A DNA stretch of 58,935 bases from Spirogloea muscicola (GCA_009602725.1 WELB01000190.1:105326-164260); one strand, 5' to 3'. Shown: positions 33,901 through 47,275, counted from the first letter of the stretch. The notes: generated from the sequence alone by a model not told the origin. Program-made: numbers and translations.

Positions 33901-36900
33901 TTCAAATACACGAAATTTTTCTCCTATGGAAGATCCCACTGTCAGTTTCATTATTTGGGAAGAGCTATTTCTTTCCATCATTTCAACGTGAAAGCACGGT
34001 CACTGCTGCCGTCGTCGTGGACGGGAAATGAGTTGAGAGGCGGTACTGTGTGAAAGGGTCCAGCTTGCGTCAATGAGCACGGAAGGAAAGCTAAGAGCTC
34101 GAAATTGGGCGAGCTTTTGTATGTGAGCCACATACTAATTCTCCCAAGAGCACTACTTTCTTTCTCTCACAGCCATCGCGTCCTTTTGGGGATTATTTCA
34201 CCTTCCCAAATAGACGGCGCACGGTGCGCATGGAGTGAAGGGGAGGCCAAGCGGAGCTAATTCAGTGTGCATACGAGATAGGCAAAAGTAGTGCAAAAAC
34301 GGATCTACAGAATTGCGAAACCCTAGGCTGAGAAGGGCTAATGTAAAGGAAGCTAGCTCATCAAAAAGGGGGCGAGGGCTGTGAATAAAGAAGAAAGTGA
34401 AAAGCCAGCCCGGACAAGGAACGAAGGGGCCAAAAAGTGCTGAAAATTACAACTAAGCAAGAACCAGTAAGGTAAAGGGGCGGAAGCACAGTGATTGGGA
34501 ACGTTTTAAGTATCCCCGAGCAAGTAAACACAACTTCGACAAGTATAAAAACGGGACCATTCACTGCAAAGGTCAGCCAAGCGAGGAAACGAGATATGGC
34601 CGTGAGAGGCCAGCCCAAAATCTGTTGAGGAAGGTGAGAGAGGCCAGCCCAAAGAACCAATGACAACGAAAGCTTTTCACGAAAAGGGGGCCGTTGAAGA
34701 GAAAAGCGCGGCCAAACTGACTGGTGGCTGGGAGAAGCCAGCCCAAAAGGAATGGACAAGGCCGTTGAAGGGCACTTTAAAAGATGGCAGAGAATTGGGA
34801 GAACTCTCAGAAAGACGAGGATGCGGCGGTCTGGGCAGCCCCAGCAGCCAACAGTCGACTGCCGAACGATAGGCGAGAGGGCATTACATAGATCGAAGCC
34901 CAGGTCTAAGGTGGCTAAGGTAAAGGTGTGACATTAGTACCCACGGGTGAGAAGATCGGTACAGATCCAACAGGCTAACTCGGGGGGCCGGAGCGCCGCC
35001 AAGGAAGCTGGAGGCCTGACTTGAAAGGAAGAAAGAGCTCGCCCATTGAGGATAGGGGCTGGAACAGCCAGCCCAAAAAAGAATGAGCAGAGTACAAGAA
35101 GCCCAAGAAGAAGAAAGGGCTCGCCCATTGAGGATAGGGGCTGGACAAGAAGAAGGGGGCCAGGCGAAGCACTAAGGCGAAGCACTAAGAAAGAAGCACA
35201 CAAGAAGAAACAAAGCAGCTACTAACTAAAGGAAGTGGCTCTTTCAATGGGGGCAAGGGCTGTGAAGAGGTGGACCAGCAGGGTGGAGGTAGCAGTGCAA
35301 GCCGCCCAGTGTGGCGTCCCATACAAGGCGCAGCTGCTCCCGGGCCCACCGCAGACGTGTGGCGGCCACCTTGGCTTGTGGCTCCGGAACGTGCGGATGG
35401 CCGGCGTTCCGACCGGGCCCGCCGACGCCATCCCATGCCGGTCCGCGCCGGTCTGGACCTGGCGCCCACGCTCAGTCGCACCCGCGTTATGACGGGACGG
35501 GCCGGCCTTATCTATACCGGCTTTTATTCCCAGGCGCGCTGGCGGCAAACACATGGGATGCCCCTGGCCTGCTCTACAGGGATACTGAGCACCCAGTGGC
35601 CACTCGAGTCAGTGTGATTCACTGTGTGCTTTAGCGCTTTCTCTGGCACCTCTCAAACTTCGTTCCTTCAATTTTCTGGGCTGGGCAATCACAGACATAC
35701 GCGCAATACTTGGAGAGCCTTTCCCTGGGCAGTTGGGCCACATCCGACGCAAAGTTGCGCAGGCTGCCCCGTATATGTGACGCTGACAAGCGGCCCGCCG
35801 GAAGGCGCTGACACTGACGCTCTCCTTCCCCAACCTGCACCCAGCAGTCCCCAAAACCTCTGGCTCTGGCCAGGGGACATACTTCCAGGAGCATAGGCTC
35901 TCCGACCTGCGCCTGCTTAGCAGGGGTTATTGAGTGGTTAGTAGCTGCTTTGTTTTTTCTTGTGTGCTTGTCATTTCTGCTGCTTCGCCTTAGGGCTTCG
36001 CCTGGCTTCCCCCCCCCTCTTCTTGTACTCTGTTCATTCTTTTTTGGGCTGGCTGTTCCAGCCCATATTCTCAATGGGCGAGCCCTTCTTCCTTAAAACC
36101 TTGTATATTCCTTTGGGACTAGAGGCTCAACTCAACTAGAGGACGGAGCTTCTTTGCAATGGGGGCGGGGTCTGCGAAAAGTGAAAGCAACCCACAAAGA
36201 GAGTGACATCGAAGAGAGTGACTCCCGGCCCATTTAGAATTTACATATTCTTTTTGGGCTGGCCTGTTTCAGCACTGGGGTAGGATGGACCACTCAATAA
36301 TCACGAGTGAGGGGCCGCAAATCCGAAAGACTAGCTGCCCCCTGACGAAAGCCAGAGGCTGCAGCGAGAGCACGGCCAGCACGAGGTGCAAGGCGTGGGC
36401 CATGGACTGCTGGAGGGAGATGGAAAAGCGCATGCGGTAGACCTGAGCTAACGAGCCAGCGGCAGCCATCGCCTTACTTCAGAAAGCTGTTGTTATTGAT
36501 GCAACCACGATCGAATGAACGAGGTCCAACGGTAAGCATAGAGACACTGAGGATGCCTGCTCAAAGAGAGACAAGCGCAGCCAGATTGACTGGTGGCTGG
36601 GAGAGCCAGCCCAAAGAGAGAGAAGGCGCGCGGGGCGCATGAATTGAAAGGGAGGCCAATTCAAGCCAATACATTGTTCAGGCAGAGTCGAGTGCAGACT
36701 AAACAATGCTACATAATACGGAGACCTAATCTAAGGTACCTAAGATGACATTAGTACCCACGGGTGAGCACAAACAAATCTGACAAGCTAACTTGGGGAG
36801 CTGGAGCGCCGCCACGAAAGCCGGAGGCCAAAGGAATGGACAAGGACTCCCAGTCAGCAGCCGCAAGCTGGGAGTAAAGCAGGAGTGTTGTCTTCGGCCC

Positions 36901-37120
36901 TCCTGTAGCCTGAAGCGGCAGCCATGGCATGACCAGCACGAAGATGCAAGGCTCGTGCCAGGGAACGCTGCAGGGATACACCAGGGCGGTACTCTAAGGC
37001 TTCCACACATCGTGTGATCAACTTGGTGGTATGTTGCGATGCTATGAGCAACACACCTGGAGTCGAGCGCATGAATTGAAAGGGTGGCCTATCCGAGCCA
37101 ATACATTGTTCAGTCTATAA
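33900..37120. repeat. Large mosaic of dispersed repeat modules
   Basis: Modules seen: GCGCATG(AATTG)AAAGG at 34208, 36617 and 37060; stem-loop modules at about 34376, 34600, 34640, 34725, 35055 and 36030; TGACATTAGTACCCACGGGTGAG at 34930 and 36748; ACGAGTGAG...AGACTAGCTGCC at 36300; the CTTAGCAGGGGTTA...GGGCTGGCTGTTCCAGCCC segment at 35030-35225 (minus) and 35915-36080 (plus). No autonomous element protein is evident. Confidence 0.8.
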
Positions 37121-37243
37121 GCAGTGCAAAAATCAATGAGCTAATGAGCAAATAAGGTTTGAGGGTTTAGAGTATAGGGTTCAGAAAACACCGCACGAGC
37201 CGCCGCCGCCGCCGCCGCCGCCGTCGCCGCCGCCGCCGTCGCC

Positions 37244-40200
37244 ATGGCGGCTGCCGGAAAAGCCGCGGGGAAGAAGCCGCCGCCGTCGTCGGCCGCCGGC
37301 ANCGACGAAGGCGGCAGCGGCGGCGGCGCCGAGACTGGCGGCGCCGAAAACGGCGGCGCCCGTCGTCACCGACGAGCGCTTCCGGCGGCTGCACACGGAC
37401 CCGCGGTTCCAGCGCCCGCCGCGGGGCAAGACCAAGGTGCAGCGCTGATGCCCGGCTCTTGGCTCAGAAGAATGGCGGACGCAGTCGGCGCGGGCCGGCC
37501 GCCATGGCTCGCTCGTTGTCGCGGCCGCGGCCATCAGCAATGGAGGAAAGAAGGGGGGACTACTGGCGGCGTTGGTACAGAAGCCGCGGATGGCAGCTCC
37601 ATCTGTGTGGGGGGGTCATAGAGCTTGGCAGTCACACGCTCCGTAGCCCATGTGGGATCAGCGTGCTTGCTGGTCCATGCAGGGCAGCTCCATCTGTGTG
37701 GGGCTTCTAGAGCTTAGCAGGCACACGTTCCTAGCCCATCTGGAACTATCGTGCTTGCTGGTCCATGCAGGGCTCGTGTTCAGTGCTGTGCTCTCCTGTA
37801 GTAGTTTTCATGTAATAGATTGCATGTCTCATGCTATAGAGTCCATGTAGTAGGCGAGGCGGCCTGATGCTAGGCCTACCGCGGCTCCCGGCCTGCGGCG
37901 GCGTGCGTGACCGCAGGTGGCCATCGACGAGCGCTTCGCCGGCATGTTCACGGAGCGCCGCTTCGGGGAGGGCATGGCGGCCACGGATAAGCGCGGCCGC
38001 CGTCGCACGCCCACCGCGGAATTCGCTGGGGGCAGCCTGCGGCGGTACTACCGGCTTGAGGACAGTGGCAGAGGCCGCCCCACGACCACAGCCCAGAGGG
38101 ACGACGGTGCCGTGGTGGGCACGGAGCAGGCAGAGGAGGGAGGGGCGGAGAGAGGGGGAGATGCGGATGAGGGGGGAGGCAGGGGATGGAGACGTGCCAC
38201 CTTGCGGTCTGAGGCTCGCCAACGAGAAACACAACCGCGCCGGCTTCGGAAGAGCTTGGCCCAGGATGGCGGTGGCACTGAGCTGGCACACGCTTCAAGC
38301 AATGAGGAGGATGGCGTGTCCAATGGCGACAAAGACGCGAGGGACGGGGACAAGGGCGAGGGTGCGGCGGACTCGGAGCTGGCATCCACCTCGTCAGATG
38401 CGAGCAGCGAGAGCGAGGTCTGGCCCTCCTGTTGATGCACATGACCTCAGCTAGCTTTCATAGCCACTCTTGATTTGGTAGTCACTTGCTGAGAGAATCT
38501 GCACGCTTGTCGGGCTACTGTGTAACAAGCTGAGAGGGCACGAACGCTTACTTCGCACCTGACAATCATACACCAAGAGCTAGACTTTCGTGCACCACTT
38601 TAATTGGAGTGCCAAAGGAACGCGCCCCTTAGATGCCGACGCTTTCGGTTGTGGATTCTGAACTGCAGGTTGAGGCAAGGGATGTGGATTCCGATGACGG
38701 GGTAGAGGAGGCGGAGGAGGGAGGTGAGAAGGTTGCGACGACGGATGAGGAGACGCGGCGGCTGGCAATCGTCAACCTCGACTGGGACCATGTGCGCGTG
38801 CGTAAGCTTCCCATTGGTGAGCGGCTTTTGCCGGCCACCGCCAAAACTATATGCTATCGTGCAAACGGTTGCCGAAAAACTTGCAGCGTGGTCAAGTCTG
38901 ATTTTCTCTTACAAGTGGACGTTACGGAACCAAAACTTTGGCATTTTCTGGGGGGCCTTGGGATCTGCATGTCGAGAAGCCAAAGCAGAAGACCTTGTCT
39001 TGCGCATTGCGCTCTCTGTACAAGTCGGCCAGAAGGATGCCGTAGTCAGACGTTGCATTGGAGTCAGCTTATTCAGGGGCTTCCCACTCCGGGCCTTGAG
39101 TTACCAATAGCTGACACACCCATTGTTGTGAACCGTGCTAGCAAGTCTTGCATGGGCAGCAGCTCCAGGAAAGAGAGCATGCCATGTATGATTGTCTGCT
39201 GACCTGTGACGAACACGAACATACTTGTCATTGGTATCAGGCTGTGGACATCCTGGTCATCCTGCAGTCCTTCCTGCCCCGGGGCGGCAGCATCGCTTGT
39301 GTCACCGTCTACCCGTCCGACTTTGGCCTCCAGCAGATGGCGGAGGAGCAGATGCAGGGCCCCCAGGTCTTGTTTGGGGGAGGAGGGAGGCGCAAGGAGG
39401 AAGATGGAGCAGCCCAGAATGTGGACGACGGCGAAGTCAGTGAGGGGCGGGAGGAGGAAGAGGAGGAGGTGGGGAAGGTGGAGGAGGAGGAGGCTGATGA
39501 CGATGACCACGATGACAGTGAGGAGGAGGGAGGGGAAGGAGAGACAGGGAGCGATGGAGAGGAGGTGGAACCGCAGGGAGGAGAGAGGAGGGCGACAGGT
39601 GATGGCCGGCCGGGTGCTGCTGACGAAGCAGACGAGGACAGCCAGGGGGAAGGAGGGATCGACATGGAGCAGCTGCGGGCTTACGAGAAATCAAAGCTCA
39701 GGTCATTATGCATGAGATTCAGATGTTACCCCATCTTGACACCTGGAGGGAGTTTGTAATCAATTTGGCCCCGTGAATATTGTTCAGTATATTTATTTGT
39801 TGATGCCTATGCTCAGTGAGGTTCACAGTCACAGCTACTTGTAGTGATACCAAACCACAGAGTGTCACTTCGACTCCCAGCTTCCAACATCAGCAGAGGC
39901 GCCGAGGCGCCGAGGTTCCTGACTGGCTGCCATATTTTCTCCGGGGTCCTACATTGGCAGGTATTACTACGCTGTCGTGGAGTGCGACTCGCCAGCCACC
40001 GGCGGAGCACTGTACCGGGCATGCGATGGCATGGAGTTTGAGCGCTCGGCCAATACGCTGGACCTGCGATTCATTCCAGATGCAATGTGCTTCAAGGCGC
40101 GGCAGCTCCGAGATCAAGCCACCGATGTACGATTCTCTCACCAACAGAGGGCCCACAAGTGTTGGGTCCTCATTGGGTTGGACTCTGCATCTCCAGTCCA

Positions 40201-42147
40201 TCAGGAACACGGGGCCATGAGAGATACCAGATATCGGTGCTCTGACTCAGAGGGACTCGCACCCACTTTGTACATGGCGAGTAATGAAGACGTCACGCAG
40301 CTTTTCTAACCCACTCCTGAGTGAGTTCGCGCTGCCAGGTGCCGCAGGACTATGTCGCCCCAAATTTTCAGACACGCGCATTACAGCACAGCTCTGTCAA
40401 GCTGACGTGGGATGAGGATGAGCCATCGCGCGCGCGGGCGCTGCGACGCAAGTTTGACGCCGCCCAGGTCGGGGGTTCACCCTGGACAATCCAGTTGGTT
40501 GTACAAGCGCCGAGCAGGCTCAAGAGTGCTTAGAGTAGCTGGACAACTTCGGCCTTGAAGGGTACAGAAGGTGCAAGAAGACTGTATGTCTGTGTCACAT
40601 GAGGTGATTTTAGTAGCACTACTGCTGAATTGTACCTTGTTTTGATATCTGCAGTTGAATGACATGGACTTCAAGGACTACTTGGCATCCACGTCAGGCA
40701 GCGAGGACAGGTCTGAGGATGAGGCTTCTTGCGGGCAACAATTGGAGCTGAAGGAAAATAGGAGCTCTGCCGTGGGCAGACCGGATGCAAATGGCGATAA
40801 GGGCAAGCAGACTGAGCTGCGTAATAAGTACCGGGCGCTGCTACTGGGAAGGAACAGCACAGGAGGGCAGCGCATGGAGCACAATGGTGACGCTGAGGCC
40901 GTTAAGAATGAGGACGACAGCATCGAGGAAGAAAACGAGGAGGAAGGAGATGAGCTCGAGATCACCTTCAACGCGGGGCTGGGCGAGCTGGCTGAGAAGA
41001 TGAAGGTGCGGCGACAAGAGAAGAGGGACGAAGATGTTGAGTCAGTGTGGGATGCGTACCAGCGCAAGCGGCGGGAGAAGCGGCGGGCGAAGAAGAGGGA
41101 GGCTGCAGCAGCAGCTGGAGGAGGCGGAGCTGGAGGAGGGGAGGTCCATGACGGCGATGACGCAGACATGTACGCGCCTGCGGACGAGGGCGATGACCCC
41201 TTCTTTGCTCGCGGCGACGGGGACGACGACGCTTTCGACGACCCATTCTTTGCAGACGCGGCCGAGGAGGGAGGTGGTGCAAGCGCGAGCAGGCAGCGAG
41301 GCATCCTAGACAGGAGGAGAGGTGATGTGAAAGTGGGCTCGACAGGCGGGGCAAAGGAAGCGTCGCAGGCGGCAGCGGCGGCAGAGGCAGCGGCAGAGGA
41401 GCGAGCGAGGCGGAGGGAGGAAAGGGAGCGAGAGCGAGCAGCTGCAGCGCGGGAGCAGGCGGAGCTCGAGCTCCTGGTCATGGATGCTGAGGTGCCGGCA
41501 ATCCAAGAGGGCGGCAGCGCCAAGGGATACAACCTGAAGAGCAGGGGCCGGAAGGAGAAGGCCGCAGTGCAGAAGGCGAAGAAGAAGGGCAAGGCCAGCA
41601 ATGGCCGTGGCAATGAGGAGGCCGGCGACGGGCATGGCCATGGAGGAGGAGCTGCCGAGGTGACGGTGGACCACCGGGACGCGCGCTTTGGGCAGCTGTA
41701 CAGCTCGCCGCTCTTTGCGATCGACCCGACCGACCCCCAGTTCCGCAAGTAGGCTGATTTTCCTCCTGGCAAATCATCAAGCACTTTCAACGTTGTCTAA
41801 GTGCCAATTAGCAGGTATCCGCAGTGTGTCTCTTGCCACTGTGGATGTTAGCTTGCTGACAACTGACAAGCATCCTTTGCTGCTTGGTTCCTGGCGGCAG
41901 GTCAAGTGGCCAGCTTGGCATCCTCGCTGAGAAGCAGCGCCGGAGGGCGGCAGACGCGCGGACCCAAAGTGGAGCCGAGCCGAACGGGCAGCCGCAAGCT
42001 GGTGGGCTGGAGAGCATGCCTGCGCTGGAATCCAAGCAAAAGCGGAAGGTGGAGCTCACGTCGCTCGTCAGGTCGTTGAAGCGCAAGGTCGGAGACTTGT
42101 GTGACACTCGCGACTCTAGGAATGGTCAGAAAACGAGGTCAAGGTGA
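37244..42147 (+). CDS. ESF1: ESF1 homologue, nucleolar pre-rRNA processing factor, 8 exons
   Basis: Exons 37244-37436, 37917-38417, 38669-38797, 39241-39701, 39961-40126, 40339-40467, 40655-41748 and 41901-42147 give 972 residues once the lone N at 37302 is treated as a spurious extra base. ESF1 acts in early 40S subunit and 18S rRNA processing in the nucleolus. Seen: [14 protein letters not shown] and [16 protein letters not shown] (N-terminal ESF1 motif), [51 protein letters not shown] and [20 protein letters not shown], then acidic and Glu/Arg-rich linkers, and the NUC153 region [20 protein letters not shown] with a Lys-rich tail ending near [11 protein letters not shown]. All intron phases agree. 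Long Glu/Asp runs are normal for this family. The ATG lies in GCCATGG after a GCC-rich leader. Confidence 0.95.
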
Positions 42148-42737
42148 TAGGGCGCAATCTGACTGGTGAGCATGCAGTTGCTCAGTCTGCCATTGAAGTC
42201 AAATAGCTGATACGAAGCATGTGAGCATGGTCATGCTGCAAAAATAGGGCTTAGCTTGGTTGCTTAGGATCATGTCTTCGTCCTTTCCAATTGGTGCTGC
42301 TTCTGGGCATGCGTTGTACACTTGCCATATAGACCAACTAGCGAACAAAAAGCTTGCAAGCATGGGAAGTGCTGAAAACTTAGGGTTTAGCTGGGCTGTT
42401 ATTCACATCTTTCTAGATCATCTCATGCAAACTGATGCTTAGCAAAAAGTCTAAATCTTGAAAATGTATGACTTCGAGGGTCTTACACTGGACCAATGGT
42501 CGAGCTCTACTTGAATCTATCGATGATCTTGTGTGCAGAAGCACATACATACCCTGGCCTGGGCACAAATGTGGCTGAGCTGCGTTTACTGCGTATACAA
42601 CCCAGAAGCAGTAAGTGGTATCAGGGTAGCTTCGGTACACATTCAAGACACTTAACATTTGAGTCCTGGATGAGCTGGAAAACTTACCTGTTTACCACAT
42701 TTCGGGATACGAAAAAGCGCGAGTTGGGCCGGGTCTA
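42148..42737. other. Spacer between ESF1 and tRNA-Cys
   Basis: No coding or repeat feature recognised. Confidence 0.5.
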
Positions 42738-42830
42738 GGAGCGACCCGGGTTTGAACCGGGGACCCGTCGATTCCTACCGAGCGCCGCAAGCGTCTGCAG
42801 TCGACTGCTCTACCACTGAGCTATCGCTCC
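42738..42830 (-). tRNA. trnC-GCA: tRNA-Cys(GCA) with a 22-nt intron
   Basis: The minus strand folds as a full cloverleaf: acceptor GGAGCGA/TCGCTCC, D arm GCTC-AGTGGTA-GAGC, anticodon stem GTCGA/TCGAC with loop CTGCAGA (anticodon GCA), T arm CCCGG-TTCAAAC-CCGGG. The loop is broken after position 37 by a 22-base intron at 42773-42794, the canonical site for nuclear tRNA introns. The mature part is 71 nt without CCA, as expected for a nuclear gene. Internal A-box (TAGCTCAGTGG) and B-box (GGTTCAAACCC) promoters are present. Confidence 0.95.
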
Positions 42831-43737
42831 GGTGACATGCCCAAATTACGCCGCCTGAACGCATAATATACGAATCTTCACCTTGGGACACGCGGCGCGC
42901 TGCCCGCGTGCCGCGGCGGCGGCCGCGGCGGCGGCGGCGACTTGCGGCATGNGCTACAGAGAGAGCGGCTGGCTGCCGCTATCGGCCAGAGCCGGCCCCG
43001 GCGCTGCCGCTGCGCCTGGGCCTCGGCGCCGCGGGGCTCCCGCCCGCTGCTCTGGCCATGGCTGCCGCGGGAAGACGAGGCAGGGCTGTCCTGGCAGCCA
43101 GCGCCGCTGGGATGGTGGGCCGCGCCATGGGACGGCAAACTGCGGCGGCGACGACGGCGAGCCGCCCGCGGCGCTGTGCTTGTGGGGTTGTCTCGAGCCA
43201 GCTGCCTCCTTGGAGTCTGGCAAGAGACGTGAGCTCTTCTATGAACGAGCTAAGGTCCATGGGCGCCGAAAGGAAAGTGGCTCTGCCAAAAAGAGCAAGG
43301 GCTGTGAACAGCCAGCCCGAAAAAGGGTCTCTGACAAGCGTACAGCCAGCCCTTGACGCGTACAGCAGATGTCATGGCTACTTGTCGGCTGCACATCTGG
43401 AGGTCCTCAAGATGCACGGCAGGACTCCAAGCAAATACTCGATGCTGTGTGAGTGGCGGCTTTGTTGCTTGCTCCAGCGATTCAAGAGAATTGTATTCTC
43501 CGTTCATCAGGCGCATGTCAATGAAGGGCTGCTTCGGAAGCTGCAGCCTCGTCATGACGCCAATGCAGAGCTCCACGGATTCCAAAAGTCGAGCCTAATA
43601 AGCGCAAGTTGAAGCACAGGCCTTGAAGACATGATTGCTGAAAACCGGTGAAGAAAGCTGACATTGTGGCACTGCAGGTGCTAAAACTGCTCGTAGCTAA
43701 GCATAAGCAATGCGGTGGTTGCATGCTGGCAGACAGC
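42831..43737. other. GC-rich spacer with a repeat module
   Basis: A GGC/GCC-rich stretch with a lone N at 42952 is followed by a stem-loop repeat module at 43265-43345 (AAGGGCTGTGAACAGCCAGCC plus AAAAAGG). No gene is recognised. Confidence 0.5.
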
Positions 43738-46700
43738 TCAAGAAGCGGAGGTCTTGAGCCTCTTGGCCTTGTCGTGAGAAAGGATTGGCGCGCCACCACT
43801 CGGCAGGGGCAGCTTGGCGCTCCACTCGCCCTCAGCCTGAGTCACGTGCGAGGCCGGCCGCATGCGGAAGTCCGCAGCCATGCCTGCTGGCCCACTGTGA
43901 GCCCGCTCGTCGGCAGCAGCCCCCAGTGCTTGCTGCTGCTGCAGCTGCTGCTGGGCGCCGCCGTCGCTGAGCTTACCAGCCAAAGCGGCCACCATCGCAG
44001 CGGCCGAGTTGACGTGGTGGACGCCCCTGCTGCTACTGCCACTGCCATGGTGCTGGTGCAGGTGCATATTCAGCTGGTGGCTCAGCCCTGCAAGCTGTGC
44101 CGCAGCCGCCTGCACAAGTTCATGTGCTGAGGCCGTGCCACCGACGCCAATGCCGACGCCGCTGCCGCCGCTGCCGCCTGCCTGGTTCGGGACAGGCGCA
44201 GCGGCGGACGCGGCGGCAGTGGCGCTCCCCCAAGAGCGCCTGGCGTCGCCACCTGGGCCTGGGGGGTGATGAGGTGGGCGTGCGTCTCCCTCAGCCACTG
44301 GCGGTACCTTCGCGACGGCGTGAGCAGTGGTAGCATCCGCCCGCCCGTTTTCGGCGGCGCGGCCATGGCTGCCCTTGGCCAGGCCGGCAGCCAGCGCAGT
44401 CTGCTGCCGCTGCCATGGAGCCGGGAGGGCGGCGGAGGCTGCGCCGCCACCCTGTGGTGCGGGCCAGGTGGAAGTTGCCGCTGCAGAGCCCTTCTTTGCC
44501 TCGTCGACCCTGGCCTCACCCCTGCAGGCGAGTCTCGTGGTGGAGGTCAGCAGCCACATCTCCATGCTCCGAGCACGCTCGGCCAAGGATAAGTGGCTGC
44601 CCTCTCAGCCAGCTATGCCAGCGACCCATGCGCGGTGGTGGCATGCTCAATGGCAAGCTGGAACAGACAGGGTTGCTAGAAGAGGAAAGCAATGAGAACA
44701 TCGTCCACACAAGGGCGCCGCCAATTGCGCAGATCGCTCTTCACCAGATACAGAAGTGGCAACAAGTTAAGACGAGACTCCAAGGACAGTCAAGTGTCCC
44801 TCAGGCCTGTGATGGCCGGAGAGATTGCATGAGGGGATAAACTCACTTGCTCGCTGCCGGGAAGAGAGGCGCCTGCTGCCGGTTCCATTTCGACGGCCTG
44901 CGCCAGGCCAGAGAGGTGTGATGTCATTGAGCAGCTTCACAACACCACATTGATGAGTAACGCTTCAGTCAGGCGACCATGGTGTTTCTCAGGCAGCGCT
45001 GCTTACCTAAACATGTGGCCGCAGTGAGAGCAATCTGCGGCAGCAGCTGCAGAAGCCAAAGAAACGACTGAGCATGAGGGTTATAGCGTGGTGAGATAGG
45101 GGCCAGGTACTAGGCCCCAATAAGTTGGATGAGGCAAGAAGAGGCTGTGCTGACTATGGTGCCAATCTGTTGCACATCAAAAATTGGTGCAATCAACAAT
45201 ACTCAGCAGGCACATCTCAGTCCCGCTGAGCATCACAAACTGATCCAGATACGGGAATGGGTTACCTGCAATCATGGCCTGGCAGATAGGGCATCGCCGC
45301 TTCCCACGCTGGCTGGGCGACTTACCCACTGTCCGCTCAGCTGCCGCGCCTCCCCCGGCTGCTGCTGTTGCTGCTGCTGATGCCGCCACCGCGGGGGGCT
45401 CCCTGATAGTGGGCGTCTCAGCTGCCTCAAGGCCTGCCGGCCCGCCGCGTTGCTGCTGCTGCAGCAGCCAGTCTTCTCCAGGTAACGCCTGCAGCAGCAA
45501 AGAGGAGCTCAGTGGTTCGCCCGGCAACCATGGCTGGCCCACAGCTGTGCCCCACTGCTGCTGCCAGACCTGCACAGCTTGACACATGGGGCACTGCCTC
45601 GTCTACTGTCTGGCGCTCTTGCTTTGCCAATAGGAAGTGTTAACATGTGATCCAGACAGAGCTAACCAGATTGTATCAGTATTCTTCAACAGCAAGACTG
45701 CTGGACTCGAGACAACAGTTCCCACCAATTTGCCACCTGGTCAAAGACTCTCTCACCATCACTCTTGTGTGACCGCCATCTCTAGCAAGCGGCTGCAGAA
45801 GCGGCAATGGCTCCCCCGGAGTGCTGCTGCTGGGCTCCCGCTGCACCAAGCCATCGGACCAGCGCCCCACCAGCCTGGCGGTGTCCACGTCGTATCCACA
45901 GCTGCTGGCCGCCTCTGCGGCACCCGTGGGCATGCCGAGCTGCAGCTGGAGGCTCGCATCCCATGCCTGGACCTGGAGGTCCTCCCGCAGAAAATGCAGG
46001 CCCCTACTGGAGCCCCCATCGCCACCGCCTCCGCCGCCGCTGCTGCTGGCAGGTCGCACGCCGCCACGGCCTTTGCTGTCGCCGACTGCTGCCAGCCGCA
46101 GCGCCAGCGGCCGCTGCTGATGGGCAGAGGCGTCCAGCAGCGCGCCCCAGCCTGGGGCGGCGGCGCCATCGGCAGCGCCGCCTTGGTGCAGCCAAACGGA
46201 GGCAGCAGCGTTGGAGGCAGCGGCCGCAGTGGCGCAAGAGATGGCCTCGTCCTTGACCTCCGTCTTGACGCAGGGGGGGCCGGCCTCGTCGCCGCCTACG
46301 GCGGCGGGCTCCCGCTGAGCAAGGTACAGGCCCAGAGAGTCCGCATCGCCCAGCACCGCTGCCTTCAATGAGGCTCTGTGCCCCGAGCTGGGGGCCTCAG
46401 CGACCGCCGAGTGCAGTAATGCTGTTGCCTGCTGTGGTGTTGCCGCCGCCGACGTCGACGCCGCCGGAGGCGCTCCGAGCTGCTCACAGACGTGACAACG
46501 CCTCCGGGTGGTCAAAGTTGCCGCCACAGTTCCGGCACCAAGGAGACCAACCATCAATACACGCAACTAAACATACTAAAATTGTTAGTTGCAATTAGAC
46601 ATGTCTTTGACACCATTGCTTCTTTCCAAATAAGGACCTGTTTCTGTAGGAAGGCCAGGCTGCTGTGATGGAGGTCCAGCATGCGCGTGCGCCAGAGGCC

Positions 46701-46934
46701 GCCGGCGGAGGCGGCGGCGGCGGCGTCGCCCCTGGCTGGCAGCCCCTGCTCAGCCGACTTGCACTGCGCCCTCACGAACCGTTCCAAAAACCGTCAGTTC
46801 CAAGGCCAGACGTAAAGGGGGATTGGCATGTTACTAGCTGCGATCGAGGGTGCCAGCGCCGACCTCCTCGATGGCAGTGAACATGGCCAGGATGGCGTCC
46901 TGCATCACGGCGTCCCGCCGCTCAAGGTCCACTG
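43738..46934 (-). CDS. Unidentified Ala/Gly/Gln-rich protein with CxxC motifs, multi-exon
   Basis: Likely exons on the minus strand: about 46866-46923 (DLERRDAVMQDAILAMFTAIEE), about 46640-46765 (CKSAEQGLPARGD to HHSSLAFLQKQ), about 45780-46566, about 45240-45587 and about 43738-44560. Phases agree for the first three (acceptor GCAG, donors GTCGGC and GTCCTT). Seen: a short hydrophobic stretch then RRRCHVCEQLG, later RGKRRCPICQAMIAG with a second CxxC pair, and a long Ala/Gln/His-rich C-terminal region (HLHQHHGSG, QQQLQQQQ) ending KAKRLKTSAS. The CxxC pairs could belong to a zinc-binding module, and the low-complexity tail resembles regulatory nuclear proteins, but I do not recognise the family. 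Later exon joints are uncertain. Confidence 0.5.
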
Positions 46935-47029
46935 CAGGGCACCACCACCAATTTTATATCTTAAGCATCAGCTGCTGCCCACGTTGCAGCTAACCCACGA
47001 TTGCAGATGACTGGCAATGGGAGAATGCG

Positions 47030-47132
47030 GCTGCTGATAGTTGAGAGCGGCTGTAAAGGCCAGTTAGGTGCATACAGAGGGTGTTTATGACTATGTTAGT
47101 GGCTCCATTAGCGGAGCCACAGGCTAGGCAGA
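47030..47132 (+). repeat. Dispersed 89-bp repeat, diverged copy 3, with a small hairpin
   Basis: Matches GCGGCTGCTGATA, GTGCATACAG and AGGCTAGGCAGA of the copies at 31012 and 33413. It contains an extra perfect 8-bp stem, GTGGCTCC-ATTAGC-GGAGCCAC, at about 47098-47120. Confidence 0.8.
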
Positions 47133-47275
47133 TACTGGAGGGCCTCGCTCAGGGCGGAGCACGGACCAAGCCGCTGCTGGGCGGCGTCCTGGCCCGCGGC
47201 GACGTGCCGGGCGTACACGGCCATATGGGCGAGCGCGGCGTCGCGCTCCGCGCCGCTGCGCTCCGCGGCGGCCAG

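Noticed and set aside
40678-41790. Long minus-strand open frame of 370 codons
   Set aside because: It is the antisense of ESF1 exon 7; its Ser/Pro-rich content mirrors the Glu/Gly/Ala codons of the true gene.
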